From: Phoronis australis
Taxonomy: Eukaryota; Phoronida; Phoronidae
Assembly (NCBI GenBank): GCA_002633005.1
Contig: NMRA01000238.1
Coordinates: 310,001 to 374,000, forward strand
Reading direction: 5' to 3'
DNA length: 64,000 bases
Part shown: positions 12,688-24,000 of the stretch, in pieces
Position numbering within the stretch: the stretch's first letter is position 1
How the letters are laid out: every line of letters starts with the position of its first letter
Translations under genes and position numbers: made by a program
Notes under the pieces: generated by a model
The model's database searches: none
What the model was told of the DNA's origin: nothing
The model's input: the letters and a program-made list of their open reading frames with translations, nothing else

Positions 12688-15600
12688 GTTTGAGGTGAAG
12701 TGTCACAGGGATCCAATCGAAGTTTACATTTGTTGGTAATTCATGAAGAACAACAAATGTCTGTATTTCGAATATTCACCGACAAAAAGTCTAGAACTGC
12801 ACTTGGCACGCCTGGCAGGAAAAACGTCTGTGAAACTAGTGACTCTATAAAGACCATTAGGGTTTCTAGAAGTACGTGTAGTCAGGATGCCAGAGAGTGA
12901 GAGACTCTCAATCAAATTTCGTAGCACAAATTCCTCCAGATTCACAGCTGTGTGTTGTGAGACTCCTTATCACGCGTGGAACAACTGTTCAATTATCCCT
13001 ACATTTGAAAATAAGCTCAAGATTTCTAGTATCCTGATATACCGCTAACGTCGTGTATCCCTCGGCACTCTCGTCATCCATAACTGCAAGGCAAGCTGTC
13101 GCTCTGGTTTCTTGGGAGTCGTCGAGATTTGTGTAAAGCGAAAAGAAAACACTGGTAGCGTTCAATTCATTCATTACAAAGACGGTAGTGCTTGGATCAA
13201 ATCAGCTTTTATTGAACTACACACACTTCAGTGGCAAATAACAATAACACCCATTCGATTTAATAACATGGTACAATGCAGCATTAGCTAGACAATAATA
13301 AACTGTTAGAACTACTTTTGTGACAAGAGTTGAACATTTTGATTAACTGTGAAATGAACAAGAGAATGCGTCAAACGAGTGAAAAACTTATCTTCACATC
13401 TAGTGTTAGGAAAGAACCCTAGTACAATACACATTCAACAAATGGTATTTCAAGTGAACTAACGCAAATTTTTAATGACGCATACGTGTAACTATATTTT
13501 AATAAACACATTTTGCTGACTTAGCAATATTATGGAAGCGAACAGAGTGTTTCCTACAAAATTTAGTTATTCCTTTCATGTATTTGCTGGTTACATCAAT
13601 AAAAAAGGACAAAATCAGGCAGAAATCTTAGAACGAAACGGGAGAAAGCACTTATTATTATTAATTTCAGTTACGTCACGGAGAGACTTTAAACATGGAT
13701 CCGTATCATTAAATTTAATCTCTAAGAAAACTTACGACCTATCGGCCGGCGGGGAGTATTCATCGATATTGACACTTTGCTCTGCAATGATACGTGACAT
13801 AAAAAGTTTAGCTCAAATATCCACAATAATTTTTAATGTGCCACAAAACTTGTTGAGTCATTGATTTTACAAGACAACCATTTTTGGGTTATCTTGCTAA
13901 GTAAATCCTTCAAGATTTATTTTCTATGCAACCGATTATTTTTTTCCGAATTTGCCTCAGCAATAATTCGACAAAGCATAGCTTTTCGTTTCCTTTCTAT
14001 TCGTTTTCACCTTTCAATTTGAGATAGTATTCTCATGTATTCGTTATAAAACAACTAGTTTTGGTCCTTCACCTGTGTTTGCGATTACTGAGTTGTCAGC
14101 TCATGACGTAGCATGTTTATCTTCCTCTAGGAGACAAGCTGGGAACCAGCGAGGTTTACATTCGCCAATTTAACTGCTGAGTTGGCTGGGAATTTTGAGA
14201 TACATAGTGAGTGCGACGATGGAGAACGGGATCTGCTGGTATTTTTCAGCCTATTGACAATGAAAAAGGGAAATTTGCCGGCCCTTTGCCACAGTGGTTG
14301 CGGACCAAATACCATATTTGTCATACGTCGTCAGCTCGTCAGATGTCGCGGGAGTAAAAACTTGAGCGCGTTTGCTAGAGATCGTGCGTTGTCAAAGAAG
14401 TGTCAACGCTGTAATCACGACTTGGTTTGAAATACGCTTTATTTTGATACCAAGTGCGTATTTTAATTCATTCAAGCGTACGTCTAACGCTATTTTTTAT
14501 ACTTGATGTGTAATTGCAATTCTGAAATACGTAACATATATATACGCAGATGCGCGGTTTGCAGCTATGGGTAACTTTTATCCACTTAAAACTTTATTCG
14601 CTTCAAGGGATTGAGGTGAACAATTCTTTAAATATTAAACCATTTAGGGCTTCCAAGAGACAGCATTGATTATTTATGAAATCATAGCTGTTAAATACAT
14701 GCCTTTTCTTGCATCAGCATAGCCCAGGTAAAAATAATCATGTTTATCGTTGCCGCCACCGCCTAAAAATGTGCCGCGTCGATTTTATATTTTATTTCAA
14801 AATTGTCTGTTTGCAAGCGCACCAGTAGAATGTGTTCGCACAAAGCGGAAGTACTCTCACAGAGCAAGATATTACATTTATCACTAGATGGTGCTGCGGC
14901 CGAGTACGCTTCCTCTTCTAGTGGTACGATACCGACACTGAGAAGTGGGAGTTTATCACGTGTGCACTCCCACGCGTCTTTGGTTGATTGACAATCACCC
15001 CAATCAAGAACATGATACGTAATTACTTCAAATGAACTTGTTTGCTTGCAGCAAGGCCAAGTATATGACATGTTGTTAAGTCTATGATGGTCTCTCAGTG
15101 GCCTTCGGCGTGGGCCACGTAGTGGTGACGTCAACCCCCTAAGGCCATCACTAGTATCTTTTGTAAACACCCATAATCCATATTTGAATAAAAAATCCAT
15201 AAGATCTCTAAACTGAATTACAACTTGATATTTTAATATTTCAGTGAAATAAAAGACATGCTCATACAAACTAGTGAGTTGCACAGCTCTGAACTGATTC
15301 TATTCACCATGCATCACAGTGCACGTAAATGCTATGGCTCTTACATCATCATCCCGGGAATTGATTACAGCTCTAAAGAGATATCAAATTTCTTTTTTTA
15401 AAAGAATCTGTATAACTATTTTTATTGAATCAAATAAGTGTGAAACACGGACACTCCGTATAGGGTGACATGTATGGGTGGCACCACTCCAAGCGACGTC
15501 ATAAAATAAAAAGAATAAAAATGAACAGTGCGACCCGAGATCAGCCCCAGATGGTAAACCTGTTTAGTTTTATTACCTGGCCTTATCGAATACTACCGGC

Positions 15601-18059
15601 TAGTTACGCTATCAACGGTACAGGTCTTGGGGCGGTTATTATAGTCCTTGAACCCACCGTCACGACGATCCGTGACCGTATATATGTGTGGACGACAGGA
15701 CTGGAGACGTCTGCGTGAACAGCGACAACTCAAACAGTTCCTCGAGAACCTCCCGTTTGCGGGAAGTGATGTCAATCATTTTGAACAGACCCGAAATTTC
15801 AGTATTCTATTTGCTTAGCAAAATTGAGCTACAACTGTAGTTCGATATTTTCCGTTGGGTGTCTCTAGCGTGTCATAGTCAAGTGTCCGATTTTGTCGAG
15901 CAGTCACAGGCCAACCAATTTTTCCATTGTGATAAAAGAGCTTACGTAGGTGTTGTAACCCTTTCCGGGATGTGCAACAAAAATTAGTCTTTGTTTCACG
16001 ACCAGAATCTCCTCGAAACGTTGCCCCTCATTCCCGATTAAATTCTTTAGCTGTACATGAACCACAAAATTCACTTTATGTGTTGGAAGCTCTGCAAAAA
16101 AGGCACATATTTGAGACAAAAGCGTTAAAAGAACTTTTGTTGGATTCTTATTAATTAATTAATAAACCTTCAAAAGAGTTGTGTGGGAGCAAACCTCTAC
16201 TAAAATAAGGTTTTTCAAGTTCACTTCTGGTTTTTCATAAAGTGTGTGATTGCCATGTACTGGAAACTTATTTGTCTAATTAATAAAGTCTTTCTGACAC
16301 TTTTTCACGTATGTTACCAAACAAATTGCTCTTCCATGTGTATCCCACCGGCCAAAAAAATCATAATAGATCATATATATTTGCATTTTCAAAGAATATA
16401 CTCTTGCGTAAAGAGACACTTGCATGTAATTCTCATTGTCCAAAGACGTGCTCTTGTAGACTTAAACACACACTGACTACGATATAGAAACAACCCTCGG
16501 CATTTCAGAAGTTTGTATATCCCATACACTTTACTTTGACATACTACGGATTTGTTTATTGGTAGCATTTCAGACGCTAGTAAGTTTGGGACAGTCTACT
16601 GGTCAGACTATAAAGCATTATCAATTCATTGTATAGTAAGATTTTGTTAAAGAATTGCTCGCATATTGCCACCTCACTGGGTCGTGATTATCATTCGTTA
16701 ATCGCCGTTTCAGATTCACTATTATGAAGCAATTAATGAGTTCAGTTATCCACTGCATTTGCGGATGCATCAACTTGTGATGTTTTACCAAGTCTGTTTA
16801 TTCATTGCTTCTCGAAATCATTTGTTATAGCATTTCAGAAGTTTACGAGTTTGTTTCCCATAAGTAAATTTCTTTTACATTTCACAGGTTCACTTGTTTC
16901 TTGCATTTTGTGAGTTTGCTTCTTCTATTATCAGGAGACTTGCGTCACACTTTACAATTCATTAATGATGTCGGTGGGTTTATTATCTTTTCTACTTATA
17001 ATTAGTTAATTCATCACTTTTCGCAGAATTATAAGTTCACATTTCACGGGTTGGCTATTTCAATGGATTTCGTGACCATTTGCTGCATTCTTGGCTCCAG
17101 TACTTTGTAGAATTTAATGGAGTTCATTATCCTTTCCTCTTCATTAACCATTAATTAGTCGGTTTTTACAGACCCATTATTCATCGACTTTTAAGTTTTT
17201 GGTAATTTTATCATATACTAGTTCGTTATTTTGCATTTTAGACATTCACTAATTCCTCACCCGTTAGGCATTTTTTAACCAGTCGCATTTGCGCCCACCT
17301 TCTTAGTCTTCATCCGCAGCACCCATGAGCTGCGAAACTCACCCGCACATCTATTAACGCATAGTTTGTGCAAAAAAACTTCAGTTTGAAAATCTAAAAA
17401 GGAATTTGCACGCTAACCCCTTTTCTCTGTCATTGCTTAGCCAAATTAGTTACAAACACAACATATAGTGACGATGTGAATATAAAGTAGGTTAAAAATG
17501 TCCAAATATTTTTAAGAAAGTTTTGTGGCGAAAATGATCCGCCGCAAATATCTGAACCGTGTCCAGTAAGTAACGTAACGTGGCGGTGCTGGGGAATAAC
17601 ACTGCACGATGAGAGCTGTGACACGGCAGGCGATGGATAAAAGAATCATAGAATTGTAGACCACGGGAAATTTCAGTAACGCTAGGACGTCGCTAAAAGC
17701 AAGATTGCGCATCGCCGTGTATATTCAAGAGAGCACATGATTTTGGCATTTTCTAGCCGTGGATGTTGTAGTCCAGCCGATCTAGATGTTTTTAACAAAT
17801 TTCCGCTGGATTCCATTGTTGGACAAAATCTTGTCTTGGAAACAGAAAATAAATCGTGAAGTACCTGTCACGACGAGTTAAAAAGGCCAGACAAGTATAC
17901 TAGCCTCGAACAACCGGAGCAAGACGTAATCTTGCATTTAACTGGTGTGAACATAATGAGCCTCGATTTCAGTGAATTCTACCCAACGTGGGAAGTTATC
18001 GTTGGAAGTAAAATCACAATACAACGGATTTTGTAGTTTTTTTTACCTCGAGTCATAGC

Positions 18060-18290
18060 AACTTCAATAAGTCTATCCTAGTGCCCAACGACAATGCCAA
18101 AATATACCATAAAACCAATTGTGTTTAAAAAATAAAATAAGTTGTTCCACCTGTTTAAGGACAGAAAGGCGTATTTTTGGGATTGATAGGATAGACTTTT
18201 CGAAGTCATTAGTTATGACCAGGGCTATGAAAGAGCAAAATCGGTTATGTCTTTGTGATTTATAAGGGCCGATTTCTGACATCTTCTCGC
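18060..18290 (-). repeat. Dispersed repeat module C
   Basis: This matches 31320-31560 in the same orientation (shared words around GACTTTnnGAAGTnATTAG, TATGACCAG and CTTTGTGATTnA-AGGGCC). It also matches 12190-12340 in the opposite orientation. Similarity was judged by eye. Confidence 0.5.
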
Positions 18291-18809
18291 CACTCGGTCA
18301 CGGCAGGTGGCCTTAAAAACTCGGTTGTCACATTGGCTTTGAACTCTATTGGCAATTTGATAACCCGGCGTTTTAATCGCAAAGGTATAAAGTATTAAGG
18401 AACAACAAAAAGGACAAACTTCAGATTTTCTCTCAAATGTTCAGTTAATTCCATTTCGCGAAGATAACTTTCCACTGACAAGTTACCCTGGATCAACAAC
18501 CACTCGTAGGTTGGAGGGCCAACCATTCAGTATGCGCGATGTGAAGGAAAGAGCGAGAAATCAATTCATGTTAGACATATGTCCCGTAGTAAACATAGTT
18601 CCGTTTCCAAAGAAAAAACGAGAGACTGGATGGATTGGCGAAAATGGTCATTTATTAGGCGTAACAATGAAAATAATACACTCTAGAATGTTGGGCATTG
18701 AAAACCCGCCACCTAATGTAAACAAGAGCAAGTCGGAGCTTTGAAATGTGAACACGAATGCACCCCCAAACAGTGAGCTTCTAGGTGTGTTTATTTGTAT
18801 CATAAAAAT

Positions 18810-19320
18810 GGCCACTAGATGGCGCAGCTGTATCTCCTAAACTCCTCACAGGATCTTGATGAGATTTGGCAGATGTGTTTCTATGTAAAGATGACGACGG
18901 ATGACGACGAATTTTTTTACCTCTCCGACTGCCGATGTGCCCCTAGTGGCAATTTTAGTTTTTTTACGTTTACCTCTGTATCTTCGAAAGTTCTCATCGG
19001 ATTTTCATGAAATTAGACAGTTAGGCATCTATTAGTGAGATGACTCTATCCTCCCGTTTTTGGATGTTTCCAAGGTGACTATTCATACTGTTTTCGAGGT
19101 AGTTTTGGCATCCGCCCATGAATCAAACAAACCGCCCCAGGGATGATTGTGAAAATTGGCATATAAGTTCTTACTGAGAAGAGGGCAGCTGACGATGATT
19201 TTCTGACGACTTCGACTACTGTGGCACCTCCTAAGCTTTGTTTGTTCTGCACCCCTGGCTATATCTCCTAACCACTCTACATGATCTTTTTCGCAAGTGT
19301 ATCTATATGAAGTTGATAAT
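18810..19320 (+). repeat. Dispersed 'TATCTCCTAAAC' repeat, clustered copies
   Basis: A copy starting near 18827 (GTATCTCCTAAACTCCTCAC, then GGATCTTGATGAGATTTGGC) is closely matched at 37977-38150. More diverged copies follow at about 19100-19230 and 19258-19340. The 18.8-kb copy is preceded by CCACTAGATGGCGC, a match to the vertebrate CTCF core consensus. No coding capacity was seen. Confidence 0.7.
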
Positions 19321-19354
19321 GTACGACGACGACATGTGGACGGATCGGACTACC

Positions 19355-19685
19355 GATTTGACCACCAGGTGGGACAGCTATTGGATGTTGGATGTTCGGG
19401 CAACCAACTAACCAGCTGACTCTCCCTTTGAATAGCTTTAAGATTTGACCACCAGGTGGAGCAGCTATTGCATGTTGGATGTCAACCAACCAACCAGCTG
19501 TCTTTCCCTTTGGATGGGTACGATTTTACCACCAGGTGGGGCAGTGGTCACGTGTACTACTAACTAGTTGTTTGACATCCATGCAAGATTCTGATTGTTT
19601 TACCATTTGGCCACCGGTTGAATTGGTTGGTAACTCACCAACTGTCTCCTTGTTTCACAATTTGACCACCAGGTGTGGCAGTAGT
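19355..19685 (+). repeat. ~80-bp tandem units each carrying ACCACCAGGTGG
   Basis: ACCACCAGGTGG or a close variant recurs at 19361, 19448, 19528, about 19609 (GCCACCGGTTG) and 19665, at spacings of 87, 80, 81 and 56 bp. It is followed by CAG and, in most copies, by words such as GGATGT and CAACCAACTAACC. This is a decayed tandem array. The core resembles a CTCF or E-box-type site, but binding is untested. Confidence 0.7.
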
Positions 19686-19835
19686 AATGTGTACACTTGA
19701 ATAGTTGGTTGACACCCATGTAAGATTCTGACATGTACCGCATAAAAAGGAATAAAGTGAAGCTAACTATGACAAAAGATAAGATACAAATATAGCGGCA
19801 ACACATGAAGGGGGTTGTGAAAGGTGGGTTAAATG

Positions 19836-19995
19836 GATATGTACTGGTGTTAACAGTGAGGGAAACTGATATGTACTGGTGTTAACAGTGAGGGAAACTG
19901 ATATGTACTGGTGTTAACAGTGAGGGAAACTGATATGTACTGGTGTTAACAGTGAGGGAAACTGATATGTACTGGTGTTAACAGTGAGGGAAACT
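19836..19995 (+). repeat. Perfect 32-bp x 5 tandem repeat
   Basis: Five identical 32-bp units begin at 19836, 19868, 19900, 19932 and 19964. Each starts GATATGTACTGGTG and ends GAGGGAAACT. A sixth copy breaks off after GATATG. Complete identity means recent expansion, so copy number is likely to vary between individuals. An assembly collapse or expansion is also possible. Confidence 0.95.
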
Positions 19996-20608
19996 GATAT
20001 GAAAGTGACGATAAAATCGAGCCTGTCCCATACAAAGGAGTACTGTACCAAGACACAAACAAACACAGCTATGAAATGTTGAATGGTGATGTCATCCCCA
20101 ACGACCTATGACACAAGTGCTAATGAGAGAACCAGCAAGAGACTTCATGGGGCATGACGAAACAACACAACGCAGCACAACCATGAACACAACACAAGGA
20201 GGATCAAGCAACAATGCAAACTGTGCGAAAGAGGGCCAGGGGTCTGTTTCATCAGAGTGACTTAAGACAAAAAATTTGGTATTAGGCTCCATATAAATAT
20301 TTATACAAAATAGTTTAATCTCACTTGAGCAAAAGTACAATGTCTCTGAGAATGTACACATAACTATTATGTTACAGAGATATTTCCCATAAATCATTTT
20401 TGTATTGTGGTGCCCTCATTTTGTAAGTCCTTTCTGCCTTTGTTGATCTGGTAGCCTACTGATGTACAAGCAGTCAACTACAGAATACAGCATGGTGGAG
20501 CGATATCACCAGTTTTAGAAATGCAAGTTGTATCACTTTTAGATATTACATAATTGTTATTGTGACTAAAGAAATTTAACAGATAAGGATACCTCAACGT
20601 AAATTTGT

Positions 20609-20614
20609 TTTATT
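20609..20614 (-). terminator. Candidate poly(A) signal of SH3YL1
   Basis: AATAAA on the minus strand (TTTATT on plus), about 485 bp downstream of the SH3YL1 stop codon. The distance is reasonable for a 3' UTR. Only the hexamer supports it. Confidence 0.4.
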
Positions 20615-21097
20615 TTGTGTTAAATTTGCTCTCCCAAATAGCAATTGTGAGGTTTTTGTAGGATGGGAAATGTGTCCTCAAAAAGGCATTCCACCCTATT
20701 TCGTGGCACTGTTCTTTGAATTAATATCTGACTTTGGGAGGAAATGTAACAACAGTTGTTTTGGAAGTGCAGTGATGCCTTTGGAGAAGCACATTTTGAA
20801 ATCAAACCTGGGCACTTAGAGACTTAAATGTTAAATAACACAGCTTTTTTCACTGCTCGGACAGCTGTAGAACAACAGTTAATGAGTATTGCCATAAATT
20901 CAGTCTTTCTTCCTATAAAACCTAATGTATCACTGGTCAGCCTGAGCCACTCAACCCAGCTCAGCCTTGGTTTAACGCAAATAACAGCTAAGTTCATAAA
21001 AATTCAGGATATACTGCAGCCAAAATGAGCTGTCACCATGACGACTTTAGATCTTCAACACAGTACTGAATCTTCTTCCTCTTACAAGATAAGTACA

Positions 21098-24000
21098 TCA
21101 CAGCATGACCTCAGTGAAGTTAGCGGGGAATATGCCGACTTTACCGCGAAGTTCACCCTCCCACCAATCATCTTGAGTGTCTGTACGAGTTAATACCACA
21201 ATCTCTTCGCCTGCAAGAATGTAATGGATTAAAAAACTAAAATATGACATCAACCAAAATACAATGAAATTTGGAAATAATAAAAGAACAAAATGATCTG
21301 GAATGACTCATCATAACACATCAGGATGGGTCCTTACCCCACATAGTGGGAACTACCTGTCACTGTTGGTTATTACCCATCATTTACCCACCATAACAGG
21401 TCATTGCCACCAACGTGGGTCATTACCCCACAATGGGGGGTCATTACCCGTCATGATGATCAATACCATCATCGTGACTCATTACTTATCATCATAGATA
21501 ATTACCATCATTATTGGTCATTACCTGTCACTGTGGGTCATGTTGGAAAAACACAACTTTGTCCACTTAATTTTGGTAGGTGCTATACAAGTATTGCCAT
21601 CTGATGACTTATCCCTTAAATAACACAATTTCCCTTTCCCGCCTACTAACGTATTATTATATTTTGCTCCAAAACCTATATCAGAAAAAGTGAGCAGTGT
21701 TTCAAGGATTTCCTTTTGAACTTGCCAAAACTTTATGCTTTACTAAACCTTGGGTAAATTGTCATTATTTCTGCTCCCTTATTCAAATAACTCCAAATTC
21801 CTCAAGGTATTTCGATAATTACAATAAGAATTCTAACCATTTCTGTTCCCCAGCCCTCAAACAAAAGTAATCATGTTTGAAGTTAGTACTACTCAACTCC
21901 CAACTGCTAAAAATCATTCACATTTAACATTGTCAATACAGTACATCATGAGAAAATCCTCTCCTCAAAGGGAACACAAAACACAGAAGTGGCCTGACTG
22001 TCTCTTACCTTGGCTAAAGGACAGATCACAGTGCATTTCTCCATCAAAGTCATACAAGGCTTTAACCTTTAGTGGAGCATCCCACGCACTGTCAACATCT
22101 GCAATGCAGATAGAACAAGTGTAAAACAGGACTGTATGAACGAGAATGTTGACACAAAGTTCAGTTTGGAAAATCTTAACTTTGGGACACAGACATTGAT
22201 AGGAAAAGTGAATTTTTGTCTCTGATAATAGGACACAGGTGGATTTTTGCTTTCCGAATCGTACGGATCCCAGAAGTTTTTGGGCAAGAATAGGTAATCA
22301 ATTTTTTTGGCTGCCAATTGCTCTGTGGCTACAGGGCGGATCCAGAATTTTGAGTTGGGGAGGCAGGGCAGAGTATTAGCCAGGATTCTGCCCGTCAGAC
22401 ATTCGCACCCCCGATGTGCCAAATGAAATATTGGAGAATTTTAGGGGGGGCGGGGCATGGTCCCCTTGGCCCTCTTAAATCCACCACGACTGAGGTATAT
22501 ACAAGCATGGAAACGGTTCGCTCTGCTGGGTGCGCTAATTTGAGCCATGCCATAGCACTAAAAATCATGAGAAACACTGCAATGCACACTGTCTGAAATC
22601 AACAGATTAAAGTTGGCTACTGTCAGATAATTTCCTGGCAGGGCACCTCAAACAGTCGATTAGAACTGTTGCCAAAAATTGAGCCAGGTAAACCCATGGT
22701 CTAACCTCATCAAACCAGTTACAAAATGAATGAGCATAGAAAGACACATCCAGTTACCTATGGCACTGACAGGCCTCTCTCGTTTTTCTGTGTGACCACT
22801 GGTGTAGGAAACAAATGACTTGGGTCTCACTGACTTCTTAACACTAGTTCTAGTCGTTCTTTTTGTTACGGTATGAGTGTTCTTGGAAGGTGAGCCACGT
22901 GGAATGGGAGGACTGTAGGAGGAGGTGGAGTCAGAGGACTCTCGGCGACCTGCTGACCTTGGAGTGGGCGGAGACTTGTCTTGTCTCGGCTCACGGAATC
23001 CAAAGCTCTGTAATCAATGTTTGAACATGCTCGCCACAAAAGAATAATAGCTTGAGTTCAGTACAAAGTTTATCAAGAATACAAAATGGATAACAAAATG
23101 GACAGTTATCAACTCCACATTATTGCTTGATTTACTAACAAACAGATATATAATGACACCATATTCTAATTATGGCTTCATAACCACTTACAGCTCAGTA
23201 CTGAAGTTATTACTTGATGTTAAAATCTGACCTAATCTAATCTAATTTCATGGACATCTGATATTGCTGCTTCCATTGGTTTCAGTGTGTTGCGATCATT
23301 TCATCAGTGGTTTCGTTGCTATAACGCAACACTCAACACCAGATTCCTAAAGCACAGGCACAATTTACAAAGGCAGGGGAGGTGTTGTGTATCATGACAA
23401 AACCAAATTATAAGACACCTGAGCAGAGGTAATACCATTTTTGCCACCCCAGTTCGCACTTCTTTTCATTTACTCACCCAAGATAATACCAACGATAACA
23501 CAAACCAGAAATACCCAACCAAAACAATACCAAGAAGGCACACAGGCAACATGCCCATCCAAAATGATGTTTGAGAGAGCAAAACACTCATGCAAGACGG
23601 CACCAGTGAGGTCAAAATACTCACAGGTCCTTACCTGAATGTGCTTCTTACCTTGAACTTAGATAGTGCACCAGGTGCTTTCTTCTCAATCTGTTTCTCT
23701 GCCTGCTTGCGTCCCTCCCTTTTAGCCATAGCAAGCGCCGCTTGTTGGAACATCGACTTGTGACTCTCCAGAACATCGTAGAGTACCTTACACTCGCTGG
23801 GTGGAGCCACCTTACCACTCAGGATGTCGTATGCACGGATGTTGTCATCTTTGTAAAACCTAGTACATTGAAGTAGTGAAGAGTTAGTGTACAGTCAATA
23901 TTAATATCAACAGGTGAACACCAAATTTTGCTCAAGACAGTGCTCTAAAACTGACCAATCACGTGCCACACTTCCAGTGATGTTTCCGATTTCATGCCAC

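Larger units (their letters stand above)
12688..20600. other. Intergenic region between the Cys-rich gene and SH3YL1
   Basis: No spliced gene was supported. The longest frame, 173 codons at 14763-15284 minus, has no recognisable domain and no flanking exons. 12688-13000 should hold the promoter and 5' end of the minus-strand Cys-rich gene, but I saw no decisive core element. 16.7-17.3 kb is AT-rich with loosely repeated GCATTTCA/TTCATTA words. 18.8-20.0 kb is a cluster of repeats described separately. Confidence 0.55.

Noticed and set aside
14763-15284. 173-codon minus-strand open frame
   Set aside because: No recognisable domain, no neighbouring exons with compatible splice sites and ordinary intergenic composition. 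Length alone is not enough.
18511-18744. 77-codon plus-strand frame (MEGQPFSMRDVKERARNQ..)
   Set aside because: Somewhat protein-like, but isolated in repeat-rich intergenic DNA with no family match.
19836-19995. CRISPR-like array
   Set aside because: Units are directly adjacent without spacers, and the genome is eukaryotic.
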